In this document: positions 46,835-55,744 of the stretch, piece after piece
Layout: each line of letters starts with the position of its first letter
Position numbering within the stretch: position 1 is the stretch's first letter
Assembly: GCF_014203665.1 (NCBI RefSeq)
Contig: NZ_JACHJN010000005.1
Span: 62,001 to 126,000 of the forward strand
Length of the DNA: 64,000 nucleotides
Direction of reading: 5' to 3'
Source of the DNA: Saccharothrix tamanrassetensis
GTDB lineage: Bacteria > Actinomycetota > Actinomycetes > Mycobacteriales > Pseudonocardiaceae
Position numbers and translations under genes: made by a program
Notes under the pieces: model-generated
Database searches by the model: none
Seen by the model: the letters and a program-made list of their open reading frames with translations, nothing else
What the model was told of the DNA's origin: nothing

Positions 46835-48676
46835 TCAGACCGTCAAGGTCCAGGAGTCGATCTTCCCGGTGTCGTTGACCTCGACGTCCTGCACGCGCAG
46901 CCGCCAGGTGCCGTTGCGCGCTTCGCCGGACAGGTTGACCGTGTAGGTGCGGTTGATGTTGTCCGCGCTGCCGCCCGCCCGGTTGTGCAGCACGTAGGCG
47001 CTGCCGTCCGGGGCGACCAGGGAGACGACCAGGTCCCCGACGTAGGTGTGCACGATGTTCACCGCGACCGTCGCGGTGGACGAGGCATTGCCGGCGCAGC
47101 CGGAGACCGTGACGGAGCTCTGGCTGGTGTACCCGTCATAGATTGCGTAGTCCGTGCCGTTGGTGACGGGCGGACAACCGCCGCCGGTCTTGGACACCGT
47201 GATGGTGAACGTCGCCGAACCCGTCTTGTCGGCTTTGTCGCGGGCGGTCACGGTGACGTTCGCGGTGGTCTCGACGGTCGGGGTGCCGGAGATGCGGCCG
47301 GTGGACGAGTCGATGGCCAGGCCGGCCGGCAGACCGGTGGCCGACCACGTGTACGGCGCGGAGCCGCCGGACGCGCTGTTGTCCATCGCGAACGGTTGGC
47401 CCACGGTGGCGGTGCGGTTGCCGGGGTTGGCGACCGTCACCTCGCCGGGCTGGACGTTGTTGAGGAAAGCGGTGTACAGCAGCACGTTCGGCGAACCGGT
47501 GTTGATGCCGGACAGCTTGCCGGTGGTGCCGTTGGTGACCAGCGCGCTGCGCACCTGCGCGGGCGTGGCCGAGGGGTTCTGCGCCAGGTACAGCGCCGCC
47601 GCGCCCGCCACGTGCGGCGAGGCCATCGACGTGCCGGACATGGTCGCGCTGCCGGTGTTGCTGCTGTGCGACGCCGACACGATGTTGTCACCGGGCGCCC
47701 AGATGTCCAGGCAGGTGCCCCAGTTGCTGTCGCTGCGGCGGGTGTCGGTCCGCGTGCTGTTGCCGACCGTGATCGCCTCGGGCAGCCGCTGCGGGCTGTA
47801 GTAGCAGGAGTCGTCGGTGGAGTTGCCCGCCGCCTGCACCCACTGCACACCGCTGTCGATCACCGACTTCACCGCGTTGTCGATGGTCTGGTTGGTGCAC
47901 CGCTGCCGGCACCCGATGCTGTAGTTCACGACGGCCGGCTTCACCGCGTTGTTCCTGACCCAGTTCATCCCGGCGATCAGGTCGTCGTCGGTGGCGCTGC
48001 CGGAGCAGTCCAGCACCCGCACCGCGACGATCGTCGCCTTCTTCGCCACGCCGTACGAGGTGCCCGCGGCCGTGCCCGCGACGTGCGTGCCGTGCCCGTG
48101 GCAGTCCTGCGGCGTCGAGTCGTTGTCGACCGCGTCGAACCCGGCCGCGACCCGCCCGGAGAAGTCGGTGTGGCTAGCGTTGAGCCCGGAGTCCATGACG
48201 TAGACCCGTGCGCCCTGGCCGGGACCGGCCGGGTAGGTGTAAGCGCCGTTCAGCGGCAGGTCCCGCTGGTCGATCCGGTCGTCACCCCAGTTCGGCGGGT
48301 TGGTCTGGGTGTCGGTGGCGACCATCCGCGTGACCTGCTGGACGTACTGCACCTTCGGGTCACTCGCGACCTCGGCGGCCTCGTCGGCGGACATCGCCAC
48401 CGAGTACCCGTCCAGGACCGCACCGTAGGTGTGCCGGATCTGCCCGCCGTACTGCCGCGCCATCGACACCGCCGCGGCGCCGACCGCCTGGGCGCCCTGC
48501 CCCTGGCTCTTGAACACGACGATGTAGCGGCCGGGCACCGCGTCCGCCGAGTCGGCGTTCACGATGGCGACCGGTGGCTGCGCCGCCGGGGCGGACGTGG
48601 CCGGTGTCGCGGAGTACGCGATCATTCCCGAAGCGGCGATCGCGCAGGCGACCGCTTGTATCGTTGATTTTCTCAT
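46835..48676 (-). CDS. Secreted subtilisin-like serine protease with C-terminal He_PIG and P domains
   Basis: A 613-residue extracellular protease. Signal peptide (~1-28), inhibitor I9 pro-domain (~45-125, GRYIVVFKSQGQ to VQYVQQ), then an S8 catalytic domain (~150-395) with Asp in VYVMDSGLNASH, His in HGHGTHVAGTAAG, Asn in VQAAGNSTDD, and Ser in MSGTSMASPHVAG. A putative Ig-like (He_PIG) domain (~405-490, LPAGLAIDSSTGRISGTP) and a proprotein-convertase P domain (~510-613) follow. It is a secreted degradative protease and stands alone with its own terminator. Confidence 0.93.
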   Translation of the reverse strand: MRKSTIQAVACAIAASGMIAYSATPATSAPAAQPPVAIVNADSADAVPGRYIVVFKSQGQGAQAVGAAAVSMARQYGGQIRHTYGAVLDGYSVAMSADEAAEVASDPKVQYVQQVTRMVATDTQTNPPNWGDDRIDQRDLPLNGAYTYPAGPGQGARVYVMDSGLNASHTDFSGRVAAGFDAVDNDSTPQDCHGHGTHVAGTAAGTSYGVAKKATIVAVRVLDCSGSATDDDLIAGMNWVRNNAVKPAVVNYSIGCRQRCTNQTIDNAVKSVIDSGVQWVQAAGNSTDDSCYYSPQRLPEAITVGNSTRTDTRRSDSNWGTCLDIWAPGDNIVSASHSSNTGSATMSGTSMASPHVAGAAALYLAQNPSATPAQVRSALVTNGTTGKLSGINTGSPNVLLYTAFLNNVQPGEVTVANPGNRTATVGQPFAMDNSASGGSAPYTWSATGLPAGLAIDSSTGRISGTPTVETTANVTVTARDKADKTGSATFTITVSKTGGGCPPVTNGTDYAIYDGYTSQSSVTVSGCAGNASSTATVAVNIVHTYVGDLVVSLVAPDGSAYVLHNRAGGSADNINRTYTVNLSGEARNGTWRLRVQDVEVNDTGKIDSWTLTV

Positions 48677-49010
48677 GGGTTGCCGAAATCCTCACTTCGC
48701 AGGGTGAGCGAGCCCGTCACGTGCCTGTGGGCAGTGTTTGTCGGGCTCTGCCGACAAACCGTACGAGTCGAAGTGAGGGGGAACAAGGATTGCTCGGCAA
48801 GACTCGCAATAAACGATGAACGCGCAGGTGGAGCGTGGCTGTGCTTGACCGTCGGCTGGTCTGCGGATGCCCCTACTTATCGCAAGAGAACTCACTACCT
48901 ATAGCTACGACGGCCTGCCTGAATAAACTACGGGCTATTCTCCGGCGGCTTTCGGCGGTCACTCGCACAGGTGGCGGTGAGGATGTGCGCGCCACCGCCG
49001 ACCCCCCGCC
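48677..49010. other. 334-bp gap upstream of the secreted subtilase
   Basis: This holds the promoter region of the leftward subtilase. Its right half (about 48870-48950) is unusually AT-rich for the window. I see no coding frame with support, no repeat and no hairpin of note. Confidence 0.4.
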
Positions 49011-49580
49011 TTAGGTCGTGCGTTCCGCCTTGGACAACTCGCTGCGCACGTCGGCCAAGGCGAACCCCAGCAGGTTCAGCCCCCGCCACCGCGCGGGGTC
49101 CTGCGCGCGGGGATCGGCGGCGGCCAGGCCGATGCCCCAGATGGTGTCGAGCGGGCTGGCCTCCACCAGGACGCGGTCGCCCGTGCCGAGCAGGAAACGG
49201 CGCAGCTCGGGGTGCTGCCCGAACTTCGCGACATTGCCCGCCACCACGACGTCGTACCGACAGGCCTCCCAGCGGGCGTGGTCGAACCCGCGCACCGCGC
49301 GCCCCAGATCCCTGGCGCGGCGGGGGTGTGCCGCCCGCAGGATCTCCTCGGCGGTCGCCTCGTCGCCGAACAGCACGGCCTTGCGCCACATCATGTAGTG
49401 CTCCGCCGTGGCGAAGTCGCGACCGTCCGCGGTGAACCGGTCGGGCGACCACTGGCTGAGGCATTGCGGGCCGACGCCGTCCTGTTCCGGCTGCGGCCCC
49501 CAGAAGAACACGAACTCCACGTGCTCGCCCTGGCGAACGCGTTCGATCAAGTCGGCGACACCGCCGGGGCTGGTGGACAT
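49011..49580 (-). CDS. NADAR (YbiA-like) domain protein
   Basis: A 189-residue NADAR protein; of two near ATGs I chose 49580, which has AGGA at proper spacing (the other is at 49589). Marks are FFWGPQPEQ, LSQWSPDRFTADGRDFATAEHYMMWRKA, and WRGLNLLGFALADVR. The family includes N-glycosidases acting on riboflavin-pathway intermediates and on ADP-ribose conjugates, and also occurs in NAD-related defence. No such partner genes are close. Soluble. Confidence 0.88.
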   Translation of the reverse strand: MSTSPGGVADLIERVRQGEHVEFVFFWGPQPEQDGVGPQCLSQWSPDRFTADGRDFATAEHYMMWRKAVLFGDEATAEEILRAAHPRRARDLGRAVRGFDHARWEACRYDVVVAGNVAKFGQHPELRRFLLGTGDRVLVEASPLDTIWGIGLAAADPRAQDPARWRGLNLLGFALADVRSELSKAERTT

Positions 49581-49750
49581 GGCGGACATCCTGGCAGCTC
49601 GGAAAAGCGGGGGCGAACGACATTCGGCGGATCTGCGAACGCGTCAACCGGGCGGCGCAGTCCGCCCGCACACGGACCGGACGGCACGTTCCAGCGCGCC
49701 TCGGTGCAGCGGGTCGGGACGCCGTTGCGCGGAGGCCGGCGGGGCAAGGC

Positions 49751-50326
49751 TCACTGCCCGCCGGGTGCGGTCAGGGACGCGACGATCCGTTGCAGCCGCG
49801 CGGTCCGGGTGGCCGGCGTCTTCGCCTTCATCAGCCTCAGCAGCAGGGCGTACCGGCCGGTCCGGTCCAGGCGGTCGAAGTGCTCCCGAGCCCCGGCGTC
49901 CGCGGCCAGCGCGTCCGCCAGGTCGGGCGGGACGGCGGCGGTGCGCTGGGGCTGGTAGGCCGCCGCCCACCGGCCGTCGGCCCGGGCGGCCTCGATCGCG
50001 GCGTGGCCCGGTGCGCGCATGCGGCCGGCGGCGATCAGCGCCTCCACCTTGTCGACGTTGACCTGCGACCACGAACCGGTCGCCCGGCGGGGCGAGTACC
50101 GCTGGAGGTAGTGGTGCTCGTCGTACCGCTTGCGTTGGCTGTCGATCCAGCCGTAGCACAGCGCGACGTCCAGGGCTTCCGGCAACGTGACCGATGACCG
50201 CCCGGAGTTCTTCTTGGCGATCTTCAGCCACACACCGCCCGAGCGGTCGTGGTGGACGGCCAGCCAGTCCTCCCAGTGGGCGGCGTCGGCGAAGTCGATG
50301 ACGCCCGCGCCGTCAAGGGTCTCCAT
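49751..50326 (-). CDS. YdeI/OmpD-associated family protein
   Basis: A 191-residue protein; ATG at 50326 has GGAG at proper spacing. It shows the YdeI core (WEDWLAVHHDRSGGVWLKIAKK, ALDVALCYGWIDSQRKRYDEHHYLQRYSPRR) and the C-terminal helical extension with HFDRL. Cytoplasmic; exact function unknown in the family, with links to stress or antimicrobial peptide resistance in some bacteria. It lies between the NADAR gene and the DUF885 terminator, all leftward. Confidence 0.87.
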   Translation of the reverse strand: METLDGAGVIDFADAAHWEDWLAVHHDRSGGVWLKIAKKNSGRSSVTLPEALDVALCYGWIDSQRKRYDEHHYLQRYSPRRATGSWSQVNVDKVEALIAAGRMRAPGHAAIEAARADGRWAAAYQPQRTAAVPPDLADALAADAGAREHFDRLDRTGRYALLLRLMKAKTPATRTARLQRIVASLTAPGGQ

Positions 50327-50360
50327 GTGCACTCCCGGATCCGTAGGTGAGAGCCATCCT

Positions 50361-50399
50361 GCGCCGCAAAGTGCTCACCGAGTGAGCACTTTGCGGCGC
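50361..50399 (-). terminator. 18-bp perfect hairpin after the DUF885 gene
   Basis: Arms 50361-50378 and 50382-50399 pair perfectly with a 3-base loop. It lies 30 bases past the leftward DUF885 stop and ahead of the YdeI-like gene. Confidence 0.83.
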
Positions 50400-50428
50400 G
50401 GTTCGCACCGGGATCGGAAAGCTCGAGG

Positions 50429-52093
50429 TCAGCCCGCGATCCAGCGGTCGACGATGTCGGTCAGGGTCTCCAGCGGTACCGCGCCGTTGGCCAGCACCTG
50501 GTGGTGGAAGTCCTTGACGTCGAAGCGGTTGCCGAGTTCCCGGGTCGCCCTGGCCCGCAGGTCCTCGATGTGCAGCCGGCCCAGCAGGTAGGCCGTCGCC
50601 TGGCCCGGCCACGCGATGTAGCGGTCGATCTCGTTGCGCACGTTGGTCTCCGTCCCCGCCGAGTTGTCGCGCAGGAACGACCGCGCGCGGTCGCGGGACC
50701 AGCCGAAGTGGTGCATCCCGGTGTCCACGACCAGGCGGCACGCCCGCCACGCGTCGAACGACAGCATCCCCATCCGGGCCAAGTCGTCGGTGTACAGGCC
50801 CATCTCGTCGGCCAGCCGCTCGGTGTAGAGGCCCCAGCCCTCGGCGTGCGCCGTCACGTAGGTGAACCGGCGGAAGTCCGGGATGTCGGTCAACGACTGG
50901 GCCAGCGCGACCTGCAAGTGGTGTCCCGGCACGCTTTCGTGGAACGACAGCGCCTCGTACTCGAACCGGGGCCGCGACCGGGGCAGGTGGGTGTTCACGA
51001 CGTGCGCACCGGGCCGCGAACCGTCGTCTGCGGGCGGCCGGTAGTACGCCAGCACGGAGCCCTCGGCTTCCGCCGGGTGCATCGGCTCGACCACGCACCG
51101 TGCGATCTCGTAGCGGTGGAACCACTGGGGCAGCGCGACCTCCGCGCGTTCCAGGGCGGCGACCGCGCACGCCACGATCTCGTCGGCGTTGTCGAAGCGC
51201 AGCCGCTCGTCGTCGCGCAGCCGGCGCAGGATTTCCGGCAACTCCGAGGTGCCGAGCACCTTGTCGCCGAGCCGGACGAACTCCTCGTGCACCTCGGCGA
51301 GCTTGGTCAGGCCGATCTCGTGGATCTGCGCGGGGCTCAGCTCCGTCGTGGTGTGCGCCCGCACGGCCGCGGTGTACGCCGCCTCACCGCCGGGCACGTG
51401 GCAGATGCCCACGTGGTCGTCGTCCCGTCCCACGGGCAGCAGTTCGGACACCGTGTCCGCCAACCGGGCCAGCGCCGGCCGGACGGTCGATCGCACCACG
51501 GCGGCCACGCGTTCGGCGTCCGCGCCGGTCACGGGCCGCAGGAAGGGGTCGCCCGCCAGGTCCGACGCCAGGTAGCCGCGCAGCTGCTGCACGGTCTGCC
51601 GCGCGCCGGACGCGGTGGGGAACCGGCCGTCCGCGACCGCCTCCCGGTACCGCGCGCCCGCCGCGTCGAAGTACCCGCTCAGGCCCCGCAACCGCCGCAG
51701 GTAGGCCTCGGTGCCCGCCGCGTCGGTCAACGCAACGGTCGGCACGGTGGAGAACACCTGGTTCTGCACGCCCACCAGGCTCGCGGACACCGCGATCTCG
51801 GCGGTGCCCGAGCCGAACCCGCTCGCCAGCTCCGCGTGGTTGTCCCGCAGCAGGCGGCCGAGCATCGCGTGCGTCACGGTGTCCTGGCCGGTCAGGCCGG
51901 TCGGGTCGATCGCGTCGAGCCGGCGCCGGAAGCCCTCCAGCCGGGCGAGCCGGCGCCGGTCGGCGTCGCGGCTCGGGTCGGGCACCTCGCCGTCGTGGCC
52001 GGGCACGCCGTACATGGTGGCGGCGAACGGGTCGGTTTCGAGGTGGTCCTGGAAGTACTCCGCCGCCAGTCCCGCGAGCTGCACGTCGGTCAC
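50429..52093 (-). CDS. DUF885 family metallopeptidase-like protein
   Basis: A 554-residue helical protein. GTG at 52093 follows AAGGAG. The putative zinc motif is HESVPGHHLQ (H-E-x-x-x-G-H-H), typical of the DUF885/PlyM-like group. Other conserved parts are SPAQIHEIGL and AHAEGWGLYTERLADEMG with a downstream Glu. No signal peptide, so cytoplasmic. Family members are regarded as peptidase-like but few are tested. Stands alone between two non-coding stretches. Confidence 0.87.
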   Translation of the reverse strand: MTDVQLAGLAAEYFQDHLETDPFAATMYGVPGHDGEVPDPSRDADRRRLARLEGFRRRLDAIDPTGLTGQDTVTHAMLGRLLRDNHAELASGFGSGTAEIAVSASLVGVQNQVFSTVPTVALTDAAGTEAYLRRLRGLSGYFDAAGARYREAVADGRFPTASGARQTVQQLRGYLASDLAGDPFLRPVTGADAERVAAVVRSTVRPALARLADTVSELLPVGRDDDHVGICHVPGGEAAYTAAVRAHTTTELSPAQIHEIGLTKLAEVHEEFVRLGDKVLGTSELPEILRRLRDDERLRFDNADEIVACAVAALERAEVALPQWFHRYEIARCVVEPMHPAEAEGSVLAYYRPPADDGSRPGAHVVNTHLPRSRPRFEYEALSFHESVPGHHLQVALAQSLTDIPDFRRFTYVTAHAEGWGLYTERLADEMGLYTDDLARMGMLSFDAWRACRLVVDTGMHHFGWSRDRARSFLRDNSAGTETNVRNEIDRYIAWPGQATAYLLGRLHIEDLRARATRELGNRFDVKDFHHQVLANGAVPLETLTDIVDRWIAG

Positions 52094-52390
52094 GGTGCTC
52101 CTTCCGGGGGTCGGTAGCCCTGTTCGCGAGGGTAGTGGCCACCGTCGTCACCGGAAGCCGCTACAAGTGGTGTCCGCACCGGCCGATGCGGCCCGGCAAC
52201 GCTCGCTGCCGGCATCGGTGGACACGGACGCGCCGAGAGAGGGTCCGGATGGCCGAGTGGTGGTGCCGCGTCTGCGGCGAGTGAAAAGAACCGTCGCACG
52301 TTCGGGTGAGTCCGAGTCGATCGACGCCATACCGGGTACCCCCGGCCCGGAGTGTCCACACGGGAGGCTCCGCGTCAGGAGGGTGTTCAG

Positions 52391-52594
52391 ATGGGCATCG
52401 GCGACAAGTTCGACGAGCTGAAGGACAAGGCCAAGGACGCGCTGGGGCAGCACGGCGACAAGGCGGAGCAGGGCGTCGACCGGGCGGGGCAGTTCGTCGA
52501 CGACAAGACCGGCGGGCAGCACTCCGAGCACATCGGCCAGGGCACCGAGAAGGCCAAGGAAGGCCTGCGCGACCTGGGCGACCAGCAGCGGTGA
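52391..52594 (+). CDS. MT0933-type antitoxin-like protein
   Basis: A 67-residue acidic/Lys-rich helical protein with FDELKDKAKDALGQHGDKAE and GQGTEKAKEGL repeats, the pattern of the MT0933/Rv0909-like family. ATG at 52391 follows AGGAGGG by 7 bases. The family is called an antitoxin from one mycobacterial pair, but here no toxin gene is adjacent. It resembles CsbD-type stress proteins in composition, and a stress role is as plausible. Confidence 0.82.
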   Translation: MGIGDKFDELKDKAKDALGQHGDKAEQGVDRAGQFVDDKTGGQHSEHIGQGTEKAKEGLRDLGDQQR

Positions 52595-52801
52595 GCCGGC
52601 GGACCGGCGGTGGCCGTCGAGTGCGGCGGTAGGTGAGGGGTGCCAGAGCAGGCCGTCGGGTTCCGCAGCAGGACACCGGGTGCCGCAGCAGGTCGTCGAG
52701 ACCGCAGCGGGTCATCGGGTGCCGCAGGTCGACAGGTGCCGCGGCAGGGTGTCGACGGCGGGGCGGTAGGGCCGCGCGAATCGCGGTTGCGCCGTCGAGC
52801 G

Positions 52802-52834
52802 CAACGGGGGCCGTCCACCGGACGGCCCCCGTTG
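52802..52834. terminator. 15-bp perfect hairpin between convergent genes
   Basis: Arms 52802-52816 and 52820-52834 pair perfectly with a 3-base loop. The hairpin separates the rightward MT0933-like gene and the leftward small helical protein gene, and can serve both. Left of it, about 52660-52790, the motif GTGCCGCAGCAGG is repeated loosely. Confidence 0.82.
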
Positions 52835-52885
52835 TCGCGCGCGTCGGGGGAAGGCCGCCCGGTGAGGGGCGGCCTTCCCGGTCGG

Positions 52886-53113
52886 CTACTTGAGTCGGGC
52901 GGCCAGCAGCTCCTTGCCCTGCTCGGCGCCCTTCCGGCTCTCACCCTGCGCCCGGCGGAAGAAGTCGGCGAGCTGGGTGTCGCCTTCCCGTTCCGCGTCG
53001 GCGATGTAGGTCTCCAGGCGCAGCGCGTTGCTCAGGCACGCCTCGACGAACCAGATGATGTTGTAGTCCTTGTCCTTGGTCCCGGTCACCGGACCGGCTT
53101 CCGTGCTGGACAC
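52886..53113 (-). CDS. Small helical hypothetical protein
   Basis: A 75-residue protein; GTG at 53113 has a GAGGAGG site at good spacing, so the longer open frame upstream is not used. The sequence YNIIWFVEACLSNALRLETY then DTQLADFFRRAQGESRKGAEQG is probably two long helices; similar small proteins occur in actinomycetes. Function unknown. Confidence 0.78.
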   Translation of the reverse strand: MSSTEAGPVTGTKDKDYNIIWFVEACLSNALRLETYIADAEREGDTQLADFFRRAQGESRKGAEQGKELLAARLK

Positions 53114-53277
53114 GGTTTCCTCCTCGGTCGTGGTCTCCCAGGCAGGGGGATACCCACGAATAAGTGCCGTACCCCTGCGGATCACGTCCCTGATCGTTCC
53201 CGTTCCGGTGCCGCCCGACAGTGGGCGTGCCGCTTCACCCCGTGCTGAGGCGGCTGTCCGCCTGGAAGGGAAGCACA

Positions 53278-54774
53278 GTGAAACGACCACGTCCCAGGGG
53301 CCTCGTGGCCCTCGTCGCGGCGGCCGTGCTGCTACCGCTGCTCCCCCTGAGCGGCGCCGCCTCGCCGGGCGACACCCCTGCCGCGAACTTCGAGGGCGAC
53401 ACGGTGCCCACCCGATCGGACGAGGGCGGCCTGTTCCACAACGGCCAGAGCGCGACCGTGGACGAGTTCCCCGCGATCGTCGCGGGCGTCCGCCATGGTG
53501 GACGCCGTCCCCGGGGGCAGAGCTGCACCGGTTCGGTCGTCGCGCCCCGCAAGATCCTGATCGCGGCGCACTGCGCCGACGCCCGGGGCGAGAAGGGCTT
53601 CGTGTACGGCCTGGACGACCTCAACGCGGGCGGCGGTTTCCGCACCAAGGTGGTCCGGTTCGAGAAGCACCCGAAGTACGTCGACTTCGACCAGGGCTAC
53701 GACGTCGCGGTGGTCACCGTGGCCGACGACATCCCCGTGCGCGGCGGCCGGTACGCGCAGTTCGCCACCTCCGCCGACTCCGAGCTGGCCGCGCCGGGCG
53801 AAGAGGGGCTCGGGTTCGGCTACGGCAAGAAGGACTTCGGCGACGACCAGCGGGACGTGACGCTGGACAAGGCGACCCTGCCGATCGTCGACGGCGACTC
53901 GGTGTGCCGGGGCGTCGGCGCGGGCTTCAAGTCCGCCACGATGATCTGCGCCGGGTACGCCGACGGCCGCACCACCATCCTGCCCGGTGACAGCGGCGGG
54001 CCGCTGATCGTGGACGGCAAGATCGTCGGCGTCGCTTCCTGGAGCCGCAGCGACTTCAGGTGGTACAGCGTGTACGGCCGGCTGACCAACGACATGGGCG
54101 ACTGGGTGAAGCAGGAGGTCGGCACGCCGCAGTCCGACTTCACCCTGGGCGCGTCGCCGAGCAGCCTGAAGGTGACGGCGGGCGGGTCCGCGTCGACCAC
54201 GGTCACGTCGGTGGCCGGCGCCGGTGGTCCCGAGTCGGTGACGTTGTCGGCGTCCGGGCTGCCCAGCGGTGCCAAGGCGGTGTTCCAGCCGACGTCCAAC
54301 CAGACCGGTTCGAACGCGAAGCTGACCGTGGAGACGGCCGCCACCACACCCGGCGGGACGTACGACGTGACCGTCACGGGCACCGGGGCCGGTGGCAGGA
54401 CCGCCACCACCACGCTGTCGCTGACCGTGGAGAACGGGACACCGCCCGGCGGCGACGTGTCGGTGAAGGCGGATCCGGGTTCGGCGTCGGTGCAGCAGGG
54501 CTTCCTCGCCCGGTTCTCCGTCACGGCCTCGGGCGGCACCGGCAGCCTGACCCTGTCGGCGTCCGGCAACCCGGCGGGCACCCGGGTGCGGTTCGAGCCG
54601 CGCACCATCGCCCAGGGCGGCAGCAGCGACGTGTTCCTGAGCACCGGCTTCCAGGCCCCGCCCGGGACGTACCCGATCACCGTCGAGGCGACTTCGGCGG
54701 ACGGCCGGAGCGGGACCACCACCTTCACCCTCACCGTCACCCGGTGGGGCGCACAAGGGATGGCGGTCTCCTAG
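53278..54774 (+). CDS. Secreted trypsin-like serine protease with Ig-like C-terminal repeats
   Basis: A 498-residue exported protein; GTG at 53278 follows GGAAGGGAA. Signal peptide ~1-30. Trypsin domain ~50-265 with catalytic His in LIAAHCADA, Asp in GYDVAVVTV and Ser in PGDSGGPLIVDG. Two Ig-like modules of ~95 residues follow (each starting near DFTLGASPSSLKVTAGGSA or DVSVKADPGSASVQQG), typical of secreted adhesive or pull-out domains. The specificity pocket residue (position 189) could not be assigned with confidence by eye. It is followed by a hairpin terminator. Confidence 0.9.
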   Translation: MKRPRPRGLVALVAAAVLLPLLPLSGAASPGDTPAANFEGDTVPTRSDEGGLFHNGQSATVDEFPAIVAGVRHGGRRPRGQSCTGSVVAPRKILIAAHCADARGEKGFVYGLDDLNAGGGFRTKVVRFEKHPKYVDFDQGYDVAVVTVADDIPVRGGRYAQFATSADSELAAPGEEGLGFGYGKKDFGDDQRDVTLDKATLPIVDGDSVCRGVGAGFKSATMICAGYADGRTTILPGDSGGPLIVDGKIVGVASWSRSDFRWYSVYGRLTNDMGDWVKQEVGTPQSDFTLGASPSSLKVTAGGSASTTVTSVAGAGGPESVTLSASGLPSGAKAVFQPTSNQTGSNAKLTVETAATTPGGTYDVTVTGTGAGGRTATTTLSLTVENGTPPGGDVSVKADPGSASVQQGFLARFSVTASGGTGSLTLSASGNPAGTRVRFEPRTIAQGGSSDVFLSTGFQAPPGTYPITVEATSADGRSGTTTFTLTVTRWGAQGMAVS

Positions 54775-54802
54775 CCGGGCACAGGCGGAGTCCCCGGTGA
54801 GC

Positions 54803-54832
54803 GACCCCGACCGGACCCGTCCGGTCGGGGTC
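54803..54832. terminator. 14-bp hairpin between convergent genes
   Basis: Arms 54803-54816 and 54819-54832 pair perfectly with two bases between, so the innermost pairs will open to form the loop. It lies 29 bases after the protease stop and 56 before the end of the leftward ATPase gene. Confidence 0.78.
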
Positions 54833-54888
54833 CACCTCGTGACAGCCCGACGTGCGACGTCCGGGGGGTCGTCCCGGGCGTGGTGCGG

Positions 54889-55314
54889 TTACGCCAACTC
54901 CGCCCAGACGGTCTTGCCGCGGGTGGTGGGGGTGGTGCCCCAGTCGCGGCTCAGCGCCGCCACGATGATCAAACCGCGCCCGCGCGCCGAGTCGACCTGC
55001 ACGGGTCTCGGCTGCGGCATGGCGGGGGACTGGTCCGCCACGTCGATGCGGATGCCCTGCACCGTTCTGGACACCGTCAGCTCCAGAGGCCCGGTGGCGT
55101 GGTCCACCGCGTTCGACACCAGCTCCGTCACCACCAGCGCCGCGTCCTCGGCCACGTCGGGGGACACCCCCCATGTCGCCACCGCTTCTCCGACAATGCG
55201 TCGGGCCTGCGCGGACGCACCGGCGGTTGCGGGCAGCGTCACGGCCACCGGCGTCGCTGGCTCGTTGCGCACAATCCGCTCCCGTTGATCGGCCGTTACC
55301 GCATCGTCGCACAT
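54889..55314 (-). CDS. RsbW-like ATP-binding anti-sigma/switch kinase
   Basis: A 141-residue HATPase_c_2 protein with N box ALVVTELVSNAVDHATG and G box in DSARGRGLIIVAALSRDWG. Size and motifs match serine kinases of the RsbW/SpoIIAB family that bind a sigma factor or phosphorylate a STAS antagonist. It diverges from a STAS gene at 55410 with a SpoIIE phosphatase next to that, so the three can form a partner-switching unit. No sigma gene is adjacent. Confidence 0.87.
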   Translation of the reverse strand: MCDDAVTADQRERIVRNEPATPVAVTLPATAGASAQARRIVGEAVATWGVSPDVAEDAALVVTELVSNAVDHATGPLELTVSRTVQGIRIDVADQSPAMPQPRPVQVDSARGRGLIIVAALSRDWGTTPTTRGKTVWAELA

Positions 55315-55409
55315 CCCGTCCCTTGACCCACCCAGTGGTCGCGTCCTGGAGCGCCTTGCTGCACGATCTGTAGCGGCACGGCACCCGCCGGGCGGAGAGG
55401 CGCGACGCG

Positions 55410-55736
55410 ATGGACTTGCAGGTGCGCAGTGAGGTCCGCGGCGGCTGGACGGTCGTCGCGGTGTCGGGCGAGCTGGACGCGGACACCGTGCCCGTGCTGT
55501 CCGACCACCTCGAGGAGACGCCGGGCGCCCGGCTGGTGGTCCTGGACCTGAGCGGTGTGCCGTTCATGGACACCACCGGGCTTTCCCTGATGCTGGACTG
55601 GCATCGGCGGCTCGACGGCGCGGGCGGCCAGTTCCGGATGGCGTCGTTGCAGCCGTCGGTGCACAAGCTGTTCCGGCTCACCGAGCTGATCGAAGTGATG
55701 CACATCCACGATTCGGTGGACGAGGCGACGGCCTGA
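55410..55736 (+). CDS. STAS-domain anti-sigma factor antagonist
   Basis: A 108-residue STAS protein (GGWTVVAVSGELDADTVPV, VLDLSGVPFMDTTGLSLML). The phospho-acceptor position is Thr/Thr (D-T-T-G) and so can be modified, unlike the STAS protein at 12824. It would be phosphorylated by the divergent RsbW-like kinase and dephosphorylated by the convergent SpoIIE-like phosphatase eight bases downstream. Confidence 0.9.
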   Translation: MDLQVRSEVRGGWTVVAVSGELDADTVPVLSDHLEETPGARLVVLDLSGVPFMDTTGLSLMLDWHRRLDGAGGQFRMASLQPSVHKLFRLTELIEVMHIHDSVDEATA

Positions 55737-55744
55737 GGGCCTGG

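Noticed and set aside
52660-52790. Loose repeats of GTGCCGCAGCAGG after the MT0933-like gene, considered as a CRISPR-like or iteron array
   Set aside because: Copies differ in length and spacing and there are no unique spacers; likely low-complexity GC-rich sequence.
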